Of a stretch of DNA of 64,000 nucleotides, positions 41,114 to 50,164 are shown piece by piece (within the stretch, counting starts at the first letter, position 1; every line of letters begins with the position of its first letter). The stretch covers positions 5,022,001 to 5,086,000 of the forward strand of contig NZ_JAJNEL010000001.1 in NCBI RefSeq assembly GCF_029428675.1, written 5' to 3'. This DNA is from Streptomyces sp. JH14 (GTDB taxonomy: Bacteria > Actinomycetota > Actinomycetes > Streptomycetales > Streptomycetaceae). The translations under genes were made by a program, and so were the position numbers. The notes below the pieces were generated by a model. It did not search any database. It was not told the DNA's origin and saw nothing but the letters and a program-made list of their open reading frames with translations.

Positions 41114-42514
41114 TCAGTCGACGGCGGCGGCCAGCCGGTGGATCGCGGCCATCGGGACCGGCAGCCAGTCGGGCCGGTGCCGGGCCTCGTACAGCACCTC
41201 GTACACGGCCTTGTCGGTCTCATGGGCCCGCAACAACTCCGGTTCGCTGCGCGGATCGACGCCCGCGGCCTCCGCGTACCCGTCGCAGTAGGCCGACCGG
41301 CAGCGGGCCGCCCACTCGGCGTTCCAGGGCCGGTGCGAGCGGGCCGCGTAGTCGAAGGAGCGGAGCATGCCCGCGATATCGCGCACAGGCGGTTGTGGAC
41401 GGCGGCGCTCCAGGAGCGGGCGCGTCGGTTCGCCCTCGAAGTCGATCAGCGACCAGAAGCCGTCGGCCGCACGCAGCGTCTGGCCGAGATGGAGGTCGCC
41501 GTGGACCCGCTGCGCCGCCCAGCTGTGACCCTTGTGGCCCAGAGCGGCAACGGCGTCGAACGCGGTGCGCAGCCCGGGGACGTACGGCACGAGCGACGGC
41601 ACCGCCTGGGCGGCCGCCTCCAGCCGTTGCAGCATGCCAGCGGCGAGGTGCTCGGTCTGGGACCGGCGCAGCACGGGCGTCGGCAGTGCGGTGGCGAGCG
41701 CCGTGTGCACCTCGGCGGTGGCCCGGCCGAGGGCGCGGGCCTCGCGGGTGAAGTCATGGCCAGCGCCCAGCGCGCGCAGCGCCAGCTGCCAGCCGTCCTC
41801 CGCGCCGCGCAGGAACGGCTGGAGGACGCCGAGGGTGAGCTGTTCCGGCGCCGCGGCCTCGAACCAGGCGACGGGTTCCGGTACCCGCCCGCAGCCCTCC
41901 CGGGAGAGCGCGAGCGGCAGTTCCAGATCGGGGTTGGTACCGGGGAAGACCCGGCGGAAGATCTTGAGGATGTAGGCGTTGCCGTAGACGAGGGAAGAGT
42001 TGGACTGCTCGGTGTCGAGCACCCGCGGGGTGAGTCCGGCCGGGATGGGGGCGGCGCCGCGGTCGAAGCGGAGCGTGCCGAGCCTGCCGGGGGTACGGAG
42101 CCGTTCCAGCAGGAGTTCGGCGAGACGCGGATCGTGCAGCCCCTCGTAGACCGCGCGACCGGCGAGCGGCCCGCCTTTCACATGGCCGATGAGGGCAGGG
42201 ACGAGCCGGGGCGGCAGTGTGGTCCGCACCCCGAGCAGCATTTGGTAGCAGTCGTCGGGCGACTGGGCGGGCATGGTCGGCTGGTGGACCCGGACCAGCA
42301 GATGGAGCAGACCCGGCCCGGTCCCGATGCCCGTGGAATCGGCGTCCACCGGCAGTATTTCGGTGGCCGAGACCAGGGAGAAGGCCGTGACCGGCCGTCC
42401 CTTGCCCGCGAACCACCGCTGCCGGGGCAGCCATTCATGCAGCAGGGGGGCGAGTGACGGGAGCAGGGCTGTGCTGTTGGCGAGGGCGACCCGAGTGGAT
42501 GCAGCCTCCGACAT
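41114..42514 (-). CDS. mak: Maltokinase (Pep2/Mak)
   Basis: 466 residues. N-terminal cap with LHEWLPRQRWFAGKGRPV, then a eukaryotic-type kinase fold with RVHGDLHLGQTLRA (catalytic Asp) and the metal-binding SLIDFEGEPTRPL. It phosphorylates maltose to maltose 1-phosphate with ATP, supplying GlgE. Starts with MSEAASTRV after GAAAGGA. Coupled to glgB by overlapping stop and, if the alternative start is used, start codons. In many actinobacteria it is fused or adjacent to TreS; here treS lies 330 bp upstream. Confidence 0.92.
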   Translation of the reverse strand: MSEAASTRVALANSTALLPSLAPLLHEWLPRQRWFAGKGRPVTAFSLVSATEILPVDADSTGIGTGPGLLHLLVRVHQPTMPAQSPDDCYQMLLGVRTTLPPRLVPALIGHVKGGPLAGRAVYEGLHDPRLAELLLERLRTPGRLGTLRFDRGAAPIPAGLTPRVLDTEQSNSSLVYGNAYILKIFRRVFPGTNPDLELPLALSREGCGRVPEPVAWFEAAAPEQLTLGVLQPFLRGAEDGWQLALRALGAGHDFTREARALGRATAEVHTALATALPTPVLRRSQTEHLAAGMLQRLEAAAQAVPSLVPYVPGLRTAFDAVAALGHKGHSWAAQRVHGDLHLGQTLRAADGFWSLIDFEGEPTRPLLERRRPQPPVRDIAGMLRSFDYAARSHRPWNAEWAARCRSAYCDGYAEAAGVDPRSEPELLRAHETDKAVYEVLYEARHRPDWLPVPMAAIHRLAAAVD

Positions 42515-42690
42515 GGCATCGCGTCCTTTCCCCGGGCACACCACAGGATGCGATGAGTGTCCCGGATTGCGGCAATAGCTGTCCGGCTGTGCGGGACGTG
42601 TCGGGTCAGGATGATCCGTACGGACTCGACGTGTGGGCTCCGAAGAGCCGCCGGTTCCCCGGAAGGGCTCCGGGGGACTTCGGCAGTGCT

Positions 42691-42770
42691 GACCCGAAGA
42701 GCCCCGAAGGGCCCCGAAGACCCCTGAAGTTCCTCAACTGCCTGAAGAGCCCCGAAGGGCCCCGAAGAGC
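42691..42770. repeat. 10-bp tandem repeats between treS and maltokinase genes
   Basis: A GCCCCGAAGR unit recurs about seven times at 10-bp steps, interrupted once. Within it an exact 25-bp segment occurs at 42696-42720 and again at 42744-42768, 48 bp apart. The block lies in the 330-bp gap between treS and mak. The helical period suggests repeated protein sites or a structured RNA. Confidence 0.75.
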
Positions 42771-42844
42771 TCGATGTGGGGGAGAGTGCCCCGTGCGGGG
42801 CGGTGGAAACCGCCCCGCGAGCAGTCGTGCGAAGTGACACACCA

Positions 42845-44551
42845 TCAACTCGGTGGCACATCCTTGCGCAACCGGAACCAGTAGAAGCCGTGTCCGGCGA
42901 GAGTCAGCAGATAGGGCCACTGGCCGATGGCGGGGAAGCGCACCCCACCGATCAGCTCCACCGGATGACGCCCGTTGAACGCCCGCAGATCGAGTTCCGT
43001 CGGCTGCGCGAACCGTGAGAAGTTGTGCACGCACAGCACGAGATCGTCCTTGTGCTCACGGGTGAAGGCGAGCACGGCGGGGTTCGACGACGGCAGTTCG
43101 TTGTACGAGCCGAGTCCGAACGCCGGATTCTGCTTGCGGATCTCGATCATCCGCCGCGTCCAGTGCAGCAACGACGACGGCGAAGCCATCGCCGCCTCCA
43201 CGTTGGTCACCTGGTAGCCGTAGACCGGATCCATGATGGTGGGGAGGTAGAGCCGCCCCGGATCGCTGGAGGAGAATCCGGCATTCCGGTCGGGTGTCCA
43301 CTGCATGGGGGTCCGTACGGCATCCCGGTCGCCCAGCCAGATGTTGTCCCCCATCCCGATCTCGTCCCCGTAGTACAGAATCGGGGATCCGGGCAGCGAC
43401 AGGAGCAGTGCCGTGAACAGCTCGATCTGATTGCGGTCGTTGTCGAGCAGCGACGCAAGCCTCCGCCGGATGCCGATGTTGGCCCGCATCCGTGGATCCT
43501 TGGCGTACTCCGCGTACATGTAGTCGCGTTCTTCGTCCGTGACCATTTCGAGGGTCAGCTCGTCGTGGTTGCGCAGGAAGATGCCCCACTGGCAACCCGA
43601 CGGGATCGCCGGGGTCTTGGCCAGGACTTCGGAGACCGGGTAGCGGCTCTCGCGCCGCACGGCCATGAAGATCCGCGGCATCACCGGGAAGTGGAACGCC
43701 ATGTGGCACTCGTCCCCGCCGGCGGGGAAGTCGCCGAAGTAGTCGACGACGTCTTCCGGCCACTGATTGGCCTCGGCCAGCAGCACGGTGTCCGGGTAGT
43801 GCGCGTCGATCTCCTTGCGCACCCGCCTGAGGAACTCGTGGGTCTCCGGGAGGTTCTCGCAGTTGGTGTTCTCCCGCTGGTAGAGGTACGGCACGGCGTC
43901 GAGACGGAAGCCGTCGATGCCGAGATCCAGCCAGAAGCGGAGCGCGGAGATGATCTCCTCCTGCACCGCCGGGTTCTCGTAGTTGAGATCGGGCTGGTGG
44001 GAGAAGAAACGATGCCAGTAGTACTGCTTGCGCACCGGGTCGAAGGTCCAGTTGGACGTCTCGGTGTCGACGAAGATGATCCGGGCGTCCGGGAACTGCT
44101 TGTCGTCGTCGGCCCAGACGTAGTAGTCGCCGTACGGGCCGTCCGGGTCGCTGCGGGACTGCTGGAACCAGTCGTGCTGATCGCTCGTGTGGTTCATGAC
44201 GAAGTCGATGATCACGCGCATCCCGCGCTGGTGCGCGGCATCGACGAACTCGACGAAGTCGGCGAGATCGCCGAACTCCGGGAGCACCGCGGTGTAGTCG
44301 GAGACGTCGTAGCCGCCGTCGCGCAGCGGCGACTTGAAGAACGGCGGCAGCCAGAGGCAGTCGATGCCCAGCCACTGGAGATAGTCCAGCTTGGCGGTGA
44401 GCCCCTTGAGGTCACCGATGCCGTCGCCGTTGGAGTCCTGGAAGGACCGGACGAGGACCTCGTAGAAGACGGCGCGCTTGAACCACTCGGGATCGCGGTC
44501 CTTCGCGGGGGTGTCCTCGAACAGGTCGTGGACAGGCTCGTTCACAATCAT
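42845..44551 (-). CDS. treS: Trehalose synthase (maltose-trehalose isomerase)
   Basis: 568 residues, GH13 subfamily 16. EWFKRAVFYEVLVRSFQDSNGDG, VMNHTSD, GIDGFRLDAVPYLY (nucleophile Asp), LLAEANQWPED (acid Glu), FLRNHDELTLEM and the C-terminal beta domain ending YWFRLRKD. It interconverts trehalose and maltose; in the GlgE pathway it supplies maltose from trehalose. The ATG overlaps the glgE stop by 4 bases, so GlgE and TreS are translationally coupled. Confidence 0.94.
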   Translation of the reverse strand: MIVNEPVHDLFEDTPAKDRDPEWFKRAVFYEVLVRSFQDSNGDGIGDLKGLTAKLDYLQWLGIDCLWLPPFFKSPLRDGGYDVSDYTAVLPEFGDLADFVEFVDAAHQRGMRVIIDFVMNHTSDQHDWFQQSRSDPDGPYGDYYVWADDDKQFPDARIIFVDTETSNWTFDPVRKQYYWHRFFSHQPDLNYENPAVQEEIISALRFWLDLGIDGFRLDAVPYLYQRENTNCENLPETHEFLRRVRKEIDAHYPDTVLLAEANQWPEDVVDYFGDFPAGGDECHMAFHFPVMPRIFMAVRRESRYPVSEVLAKTPAIPSGCQWGIFLRNHDELTLEMVTDEERDYMYAEYAKDPRMRANIGIRRRLASLLDNDRNQIELFTALLLSLPGSPILYYGDEIGMGDNIWLGDRDAVRTPMQWTPDRNAGFSSSDPGRLYLPTIMDPVYGYQVTNVEAAMASPSSLLHWTRRMIEIRKQNPAFGLGSYNELPSSNPAVLAFTREHKDDLVLCVHNFSRFAQPTELDLRAFNGRHPVELIGGVRFPAIGQWPYLLTLAGHGFYWFRLRKDVPPS

Positions 44552-46614
44552 GGTGTGGGTGACCCTCCGGTCGGCGGGGACGGTCGCAGGACGACGAGGT
44601 GCGCGGGCGTGACGCCCGGCTCTAGGCGCACATAGAAGGTCCTGCCCCAGTGATAGGTGTCGCCGGTGAGCTCGTCGCGCACCGGCACGGTCTCGTGCCA
44701 GTCGAGCCCGAGTTGCGGCATGTCCAACGAGACCGTGGCCTCCTGGGTGTGGTGAGGGTCGAGGTTGACGACCATCAGAACGATGTTCGAACCCGAGCGC
44801 TTGCTGTAGACGATCAGCGCATCGTTGTCGGCGGCGTGGAAATGCACGTCGCGCAGCTGCTGCAGGGCGGGGTGACGGCGCCTGATCCGGTTGAGCGAGG
44901 TGATGAGCGGGGCCAGGGACCGGCCCTCCCGCTCGGCCGACTCCCAGTCCCTGGGCCGGATTTCGTACTTCTCCGAGTTCAGGTACTCCTCACTGCCGGC
45001 CCGAACCGAGGTGTTCTCGCACAGCTCGTACCCGGCGTACACGCCCCAGGTCGGCGAGAGTGTCGCGGCGAGCACGGCCCGGGCCTCGAAGGCCGGGCGT
45101 CCGCCGTCCTGGAGGTAGCCCGGCAGGATGTCCGGGGTGTTCACGAAGAAGTTGGGCCGCATGTAGGAGGCCGCGTCACCGGACAGCTCGGTGACGTACT
45201 CCGTGAGTTCCTGCCGCGTGTTGCGCCAGGTGAAGTACGTGTACGACTGCTGGAAGCCGACCGTGGCGAGGGTGTGCATCATCGCGGGGCGGGTGAACGC
45301 CTCGGCCAGGAAGATCACATCGGGGTCGGTGCGATTGATGTCGGCGATTACCTCCTCCCAGAAGATCACCGGCTTGGTGTGCGGATTGTCGACGCGGAAG
45401 ATCCGTACGCCGTGGTCCATCCAGAACCGGAGGATGCGGAGGGTCTCCGCGACCAGGCCCCGCAGGTCCTTGTCGAAGGCGATGGGATAGATGTCCTGGT
45501 ACTTCTTGGGCGGGTTCTCGGCATAGGCGATGGTGCCGTCCGCGCGGTGGTGGAACCACTCGGGGTGCTGCTCGACCCAGGGGTGGTCGGGAGAGCACTG
45601 GAGCGCGAAGTCCAGCGCGATCTCCATGCGCAGGGTGCGGGCGGTCTCGACGAAGTGATCGAAGTCGTCGAGCGTGCCGAGGTCGGGGTGAACGGCGTCG
45701 TGCCCCCCTTCGGCCGAACCGATCGCCCACGGCACCCCCACATCGTGGGTGCCCGGGGACAGCGAGTTGTTGGGGCCCTTGCGGTGAGTGGTTCCGATGG
45801 GGTGGACCGGTGGGAGATAGACGACGTCGAACCCCATGGCGGCGACGGCGGGGAGCCGCTCGGCGGCGGTACGGAACGTGCCGCTGATCATCCTTTCCGG
45901 CTGCTGCTCCTCCGTCCTGGCCGATACCTTTCCCGCCCTGCCCTTCTTCGCCGCCCTGGTCGTCCTCGCCGGCTCGGTCGGTTCGGTCCTGGCGCCCTCC
46001 GACCGGGGGAACAGCTCGTACCAGGAACCGAACAGGGCCCGTCGGCGCTCGACGACGAGGGGGAGCGGGCGGGCCGCGGTGACCAGCTCGCGCAGCGGGT
46101 GGCGGTCGAGCGCTGCGACGGCCTCGGGGGCGAGCGCCGCGGCGAGCCGGGCGGCTGCCGGACGCGACACATCGCGCAGCGCATCGGCCGCGGCCAGCAC
46201 CGCCTCGCGGCCGTCCCGCTTCGGTACGCCCTTGGCGGCTCGCTCGTACAGCTCGGCCCCCTCGGTCAGGACGAGCGCGGTGTCGATTCCGGCGGGGATC
46301 TTGATCTGGGCGTACCGGCGCCAGGTGGTCACCGGGTCGCTCCACGCCTCGACCGTGTACGTCCAGCGGCCCTCGGAGTCCGGTGTGACGTCGGCGCCCC
46401 AGCGGTCGGTCCCGGGGGCGAGTTCGTACATCGGCGTCCAGGGTCCGGGCCGTCCGCTCGGATCCCGCAGAACCGCATTGGCTGCGACGGCGTCATGGCC
46501 CTCCCGGAACACGGTGGCCGTGACCTGGAAGGTCTCACCGACCACGGCCTTCGCGGGCCTTCTGCCGCAGTCGACGAGGGGCCGGACGTCGAGGACGGGA
46601 ATGCGACCGATCAT
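44548..46614 (-). CDS. glgE: Maltose-1-phosphate maltosyltransferase
   Basis: 688 residues. N-terminal domain GRIPVLDVRPLVDCGRRPAKAV, GH13 subfamily 3 barrel with VRIFRVDNPHTKP (nucleophile Asp409), FLAEAFTRP (acid Glu438) and NTPDILPGYLQ, and a C-terminal beta domain with LDMPQLGLDWHETVPVRDELTG. It extends alpha-1,4-glucans with maltosyl units from maltose 1-phosphate. Compared with S. coelicolor GlgE as I remember it, there is an extra basic, low-complexity stretch at residues 208-243 (ARTTRAAKKGRAGK). ATG after CCAGGTGA; a longer frame upstream to 46746 is possible, since the S. coelicolor protein has a short extra N-terminus. Confidence 0.93.
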   Translation of the reverse strand: MIGRIPVLDVRPLVDCGRRPAKAVVGETFQVTATVFREGHDAVAANAVLRDPSGRPGPWTPMYELAPGTDRWGADVTPDSEGRWTYTVEAWSDPVTTWRRYAQIKIPAGIDTALVLTEGAELYERAAKGVPKRDGREAVLAAADALRDVSRPAAARLAAALAPEAVAALDRHPLRELVTAARPLPLVVERRRALFGSWYELFPRSEGARTEPTEPARTTRAAKKGRAGKVSARTEEQQPERMISGTFRTAAERLPAVAAMGFDVVYLPPVHPIGTTHRKGPNNSLSPGTHDVGVPWAIGSAEGGHDAVHPDLGTLDDFDHFVETARTLRMEIALDFALQCSPDHPWVEQHPEWFHHRADGTIAYAENPPKKYQDIYPIAFDKDLRGLVAETLRILRFWMDHGVRIFRVDNPHTKPVIFWEEVIADINRTDPDVIFLAEAFTRPAMMHTLATVGFQQSYTYFTWRNTRQELTEYVTELSGDAASYMRPNFFVNTPDILPGYLQDGGRPAFEARAVLAATLSPTWGVYAGYELCENTSVRAGSEEYLNSEKYEIRPRDWESAEREGRSLAPLITSLNRIRRRHPALQQLRDVHFHAADNDALIVYSKRSGSNIVLMVVNLDPHHTQEATVSLDMPQLGLDWHETVPVRDELTGDTYHWGRTFYVRLEPGVTPAHLVVLRPSPPTGGSPTP

Positions 46615-47358
46615 GGAATCACCTGGGGACTGGAGCTCGGGCTGCACGGGGCGCGGCGGGGGCGTGAGGGGCTGAGCGAGCACGCCGCGTCTGTGAGGGT
46701 CCGTCCTTTCTAGCTGCTCCGTTGACGGCTGATGGGGTGTGAGCATGGCCGCTCCTGTCCGCGTTCACTCGAATGGCACTCGAATGGCTGGGGCGCGCGT
46801 GTGGTGTACGGGTGAGTACGGTGCACACCGGACGCGTACGGACTGCATACGATCCGCTGCCGGATCGCGGATGATTCGCATTCGGGCGGTATTCGGTCTG
46901 TGTACCGCGTAAGCCTTCCCACCGTTCTCGGGGGGCCAATCCGGTGGTTTGTTAACTACTCGGGCGTAGATGTGACGGTCTGAATGCGCCGCGCCGGTGG
47001 CCGGTCGGCCGTCCGGCCCCCTTGCGCGCCACACGGCAGCCTTCCCTGTGGGGTGACGTGTCACAAGGCCGTACGAGGGGGCGGAATCGGCCATAACCCT
47101 CGTGACGGTTGTGCCGGGATCTGCGCCGACGGAGCTGTGGGACGGAAGAGACGCATGCGGACACAGAGCCCTGGTCAGGGGCGTACGGGCCTGGTCAGGG
47201 GCGGGCGGGGCGGGTGTTCCACCGGGCGTCGTCCGCTGTGAGCCGGTCGCGCGCCGTGGCTGCGCGGTGCCGCACACCGTTACCGTCGAGGGTGACGGAG
47301 AGGCGCACACCGTGGTGCGTCCCCTCGGATTCGTACGTCCCCTGCAAAGGTGGAATAC
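46615..47358. other. Divergent regulatory region between glgE and glgP
   Basis: About 745 bp with no credible gene. It contains an 11-bp tandem repeat (CACTCGAATGG twice, 46766-46787), a dyad CGATCCG-N4-CGGATCG (46850-46867), and an imperfect GTGAC-N2-GTCAC (47053-47064). The glgE frame continues 44 codons into it. Promoters for both glucan transcription units should lie here. Confidence 0.6.
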
Positions 47359-49962
47359 GTGAAGGCCATTCGTCGATTCACCGTGCGTCCCGTCCTCCCC
47401 GATCCCCTTCAACCGCTCAGCGACCTCGCCCGCAACCTGCGCTGGTCCTGGCACACCGAGACACGTGAGCTCTTCCAGGCGGTCGACCCGCAGGGCAGCC
47501 GGGCGGCGGACGCCGACCCGGTACGCCTGCTCGGCGCCGTCTCCGCCGGGCGGCTCGCCGAGCTGGCCCGGGACCAGCAGTTCCTGCACCGGCTCAGCGA
47601 GGTGTCCGGCGCCCTCCAGGAGTACCTGGACGGGCCGAGGTGGTACCAGGAGCGGCTGGCGCAGGGCACGGAACTGCCCGCTGCCGTGGCCTACTTCTCG
47701 CCGGAGTTCGGCGTGACGGCAGCCCTTCCCCAGTACTCCGGCGGGCTGGGCATCCTTGCCGGGGACCATCTGAAGGCGGCCAGCGACCTCGGTGTCCCCC
47801 TGGTCGGCGTCGGGCTGCTCTACCGGCACGGATACTTCCGCCAGAGCCTGTCGCGCGAGGGCTGGCAGCAGGAGCACTATCCCGTCCTCGACCCCAACGA
47901 ACTCCCGCTCGCGCTGCTGCGCGAGACCGACGGAACCCCGAGCCAAGTGGTGCTGGACCTCCCCGGCGGCCGCTCGCTGCACGCCCGCATCTGGCAGGCC
48001 CAGGTCGGCCGCATTCCCCTGCTCCTGCTCGACTCCGACGTCGAGGAGAACGCGCCGGGTGAGCGCGATGTCACCGACCGGCTGTACGGCGGCGGCAGCG
48101 AGCACCGTCTGCTGCAGGAGATGCTGCTCGGAATCGGCGGCGTACGGGCCGTGCGGACCTACTGCCGGCTCACCGGGCACGCGGACCCGGAGGTGTTCCA
48201 CACCAACGAGGGGCACGCCGGCTTCCTCGGGCTGGAACGCATCCGCGAACTCGCCGACACGGGGCTGGATTTCGACTCCTCGGTGGAGGCGGTGCGGGCC
48301 GGCACGGTCTTCACCACCCACACCCCGGTGCCCGCCGGCATCGACCGCTTCGACCGGGAACTCATCGCCCGTCACTTCGGCGACGACGGCGAACTTCCGG
48401 GTGTGGCCGTGGAACGGATCCTGCAGCTGGGCATGGAGACCTATCCCGGCGGTGAGCCCACCCTCTTCAACATGGCCGTCATGGGGCTGCGGCTCGCCCA
48501 GCGGGCCAACGGTGTCTCCACCCTGCACGGGGCGGTCAGCCGGAAGATGTTCGCGGGACTGTGGCCGGGATTCGACGCTGCGGAGGTGCCGATCACGTCG
48601 GTGACCAACGGGGTGCACGCGCCCACCTGGGTCGCGCCCGAGATCTTCGAACTCCGCGCCCGGTACGGGGGCACGCCGGGCCGCTGGGACGCGGCGGACC
48701 GGATCCCGGACCGGGAGATCTGGGAGCTGCGGCGGTCGCTGCGCGAACAGCTGGTGGCCGAGGTCCGCTCGAGGCTCGCCGCCTCGTGGCGCAACCGCGG
48801 CGCGGAGCCGGCCGAACTCGGCTGGATCGACGGCGTGCTGGACCCGGACGTGCTCACCATCGGCTTCGCCCGCCGGGTGCCCTCGTACAAGCGGCTGACC
48901 CTGATGCTGCGCGACCGCGACCGGCTGAGGGAGCTGCTGCTCCACCCGGCCCGGCCGATCCAGATCGTCGTCGCAGGCAAGGCGCATCCTGCCGACGACA
49001 GCGGAAAGCGGCTGGTCCAGGAGCTGGTGCGGTTCTCCGACGACCCCAGGGTCCGCCATCGCATCGTCTTCCTGCCCGACTACGGGATCTCGATGGCACA
49101 GAAGCTCTACCCGGGCTGCGACGTCTGGCTCAACAACCCGCTGCGGCCGCTGGAGGCGTGCGGCACGAGCGGGATGAAGGCCGCCCTCAACGGCTGTCTG
49201 AATCTGTCCGTGCTGGACGGCTGGTGGGACGAGTGGTTCGAGCCGGACTTCGGCTGGGCGATCCCGACCGCCGACGGGTCCGCCATGGGCGAGGACCGGC
49301 GCGACGAGCTGGAGGCGAACGCCCTGTACGAGCTGATCGAGGAGCGGGTCGCGCCGCGCTTCTACGACCGGGGCGCCGAAGGGCTGCCCGAGCGCTGGGT
49401 GGAGATGGTCCGCCGCACGGTGGGCACCCTCGGTCCCAAGGTCCTTGCGGGACGCATGGTGCGTGAGTACGTGGAGCGGCTGTACGCACCCGCCGCGCTC
49501 GCCCACCGCTCTCTGGACGTTGCCACGGCGCGGGAGCTCGCGGACTGGAAGGCCCGGATCCGTGCCGCGTGGCCACGGGTCGCCGTCGACCACGTGGAGG
49601 CCGTGGCGCCGAGCAGCGCGGGCGCCTCGGCCGAGCTGGGGTCCACCCTGGGCCTGCGGGTCCGGATCGCCCTCGGAGCGCTGGAGCCGGACGATGTGGA
49701 GGTGCAGGCGGTGGCCGGGCGGGTCGACTCCGCCGATGCCCTCTCGGACACCCAGGTCTTCCCGCTGAAGCCGACCGGCAGCCAGGACCTGGAGGGCCGC
49801 TGGCTGTACGAGGGCCCACTCGCCCTCGACCGTACGGGGCCGTACGGCTACACCGTGCGGGTCCTTCCCGCCCACCCGCTGCTGGCGACCAGTGCCGAAC
49901 TCGGCCTGGTGGCACTGCCGACGGAAGCGACCGGAGACGGTGCGGGTGTGCTGATGCGCTGA
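47359..49962 (+). CDS. glgP: Alpha-glucan (glycogen) phosphorylase
   Basis: 867 residues, GT35. N-terminal DUF3417 domain (LSDLARNLRWSWHTETRELF), VAYFSPEFGVTAALPQYSGGLGILAGDHLKAASDLG, DSDVEENAPGERDVTDRLYGG, VFHTNEGHAGFLGLERIREL, and the C-terminal region with VPSYKRLTLML, NNPLRPLEACGTSGMKAALNG (the pyridoxal-phosphate region, atypical of this short-form subfamily) and SVLDGWWDEWF. It releases glucose 1-phosphate from glucan ends. The GTG giving VKAIRRFTVRP has AAGGTGG 5 nt upstream and is preferred to one three codons earlier. Divergent from glgE. Confidence 0.93.
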   Translation: MKAIRRFTVRPVLPDPLQPLSDLARNLRWSWHTETRELFQAVDPQGSRAADADPVRLLGAVSAGRLAELARDQQFLHRLSEVSGALQEYLDGPRWYQERLAQGTELPAAVAYFSPEFGVTAALPQYSGGLGILAGDHLKAASDLGVPLVGVGLLYRHGYFRQSLSREGWQQEHYPVLDPNELPLALLRETDGTPSQVVLDLPGGRSLHARIWQAQVGRIPLLLLDSDVEENAPGERDVTDRLYGGGSEHRLLQEMLLGIGGVRAVRTYCRLTGHADPEVFHTNEGHAGFLGLERIRELADTGLDFDSSVEAVRAGTVFTTHTPVPAGIDRFDRELIARHFGDDGELPGVAVERILQLGMETYPGGEPTLFNMAVMGLRLAQRANGVSTLHGAVSRKMFAGLWPGFDAAEVPITSVTNGVHAPTWVAPEIFELRARYGGTPGRWDAADRIPDREIWELRRSLREQLVAEVRSRLAASWRNRGAEPAELGWIDGVLDPDVLTIGFARRVPSYKRLTLMLRDRDRLRELLLHPARPIQIVVAGKAHPADDSGKRLVQELVRFSDDPRVRHRIVFLPDYGISMAQKLYPGCDVWLNNPLRPLEACGTSGMKAALNGCLNLSVLDGWWDEWFEPDFGWAIPTADGSAMGEDRRDELEANALYELIEERVAPRFYDRGAEGLPERWVEMVRRTVGTLGPKVLAGRMVREYVERLYAPAALAHRSLDVATARELADWKARIRAAWPRVAVDHVEAVAPSSAGASAELGSTLGLRVRIALGALEPDDVEVQAVAGRVDSADALSDTQVFPLKPTGSQDLEGRWLYEGPLALDRTGPYGYTVRVLPAHPLLATSAELGLVALPTEATGDGAGVLMR

Positions 49963-49976
49963 CGTCGCCCGTCCCC

Positions 49977-50007
49977 GGGGCCCGGCACCTGCGAGGTGCC
50001 GGGCCCC
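49977..50007 (+). terminator. Rho-independent terminator of glgP
   Basis: GGGGCCCGGCACCT and AGGTGCCGGGCCCC form a perfect 14-bp stem around GCG, 14 bp after the stop; a T/C-rich stretch follows. Confidence 0.88.
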
Positions 50008-50029
50008 TTCGCTTTCTGAACACAATGTC

Positions 50030-50058
50030 TTGACGTGTTCATGAGATGCATTTAGGTT
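50030..50058 (+). promoter_or_regulatory. Vegetative-type promoter of the alginate lyase gene
   Basis: TTGACG (50030-50035) and TAGGTT (50053-50058) are separated by 17 bp, matching the principal sigma factor consensus. The promoter is about 105 bp upstream of the lyase start, leaving a leader of about 100 nt. Confidence 0.75.
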
Positions 50059-50164
50059 CCTCACTCATTGCAGAGTTCACAACTCGACCCACCGTTCACG
50101 TCCATGAACTGGAGCGGCTCCGGGCCGAGTTGCCGGACCACCTCCGCACCGGAAGGCACCCCAC

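Noticed and set aside
41013..41114. N-terminal extension of GlgB to the ATG overlapping the maltokinase stop
   Set aside because: Not excluded, but the strong GAGGAGG before 41012 and the non-conserved look of the extra residues favour the shorter protein; recorded as an alternative in the gene entry.
42691..42770. CRISPR-like array between treS and the maltokinase gene
   Set aside because: Units are 10 bp with no spacers and no cas genes; it is a simple tandem repeat.
47053..47064. GTGACGTGTCAC as an operator upstream of glgP
   Set aside because: Only 5-bp arms around a 2-nt centre that is not symmetric; too weak alone in a GC-rich genome.
46765..50064. Minus-strand open frame of about 1,100 codons opposite glgP
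   Set aside because: It is the antisense shadow of the phosphorylase gene, without motifs or translation signals.
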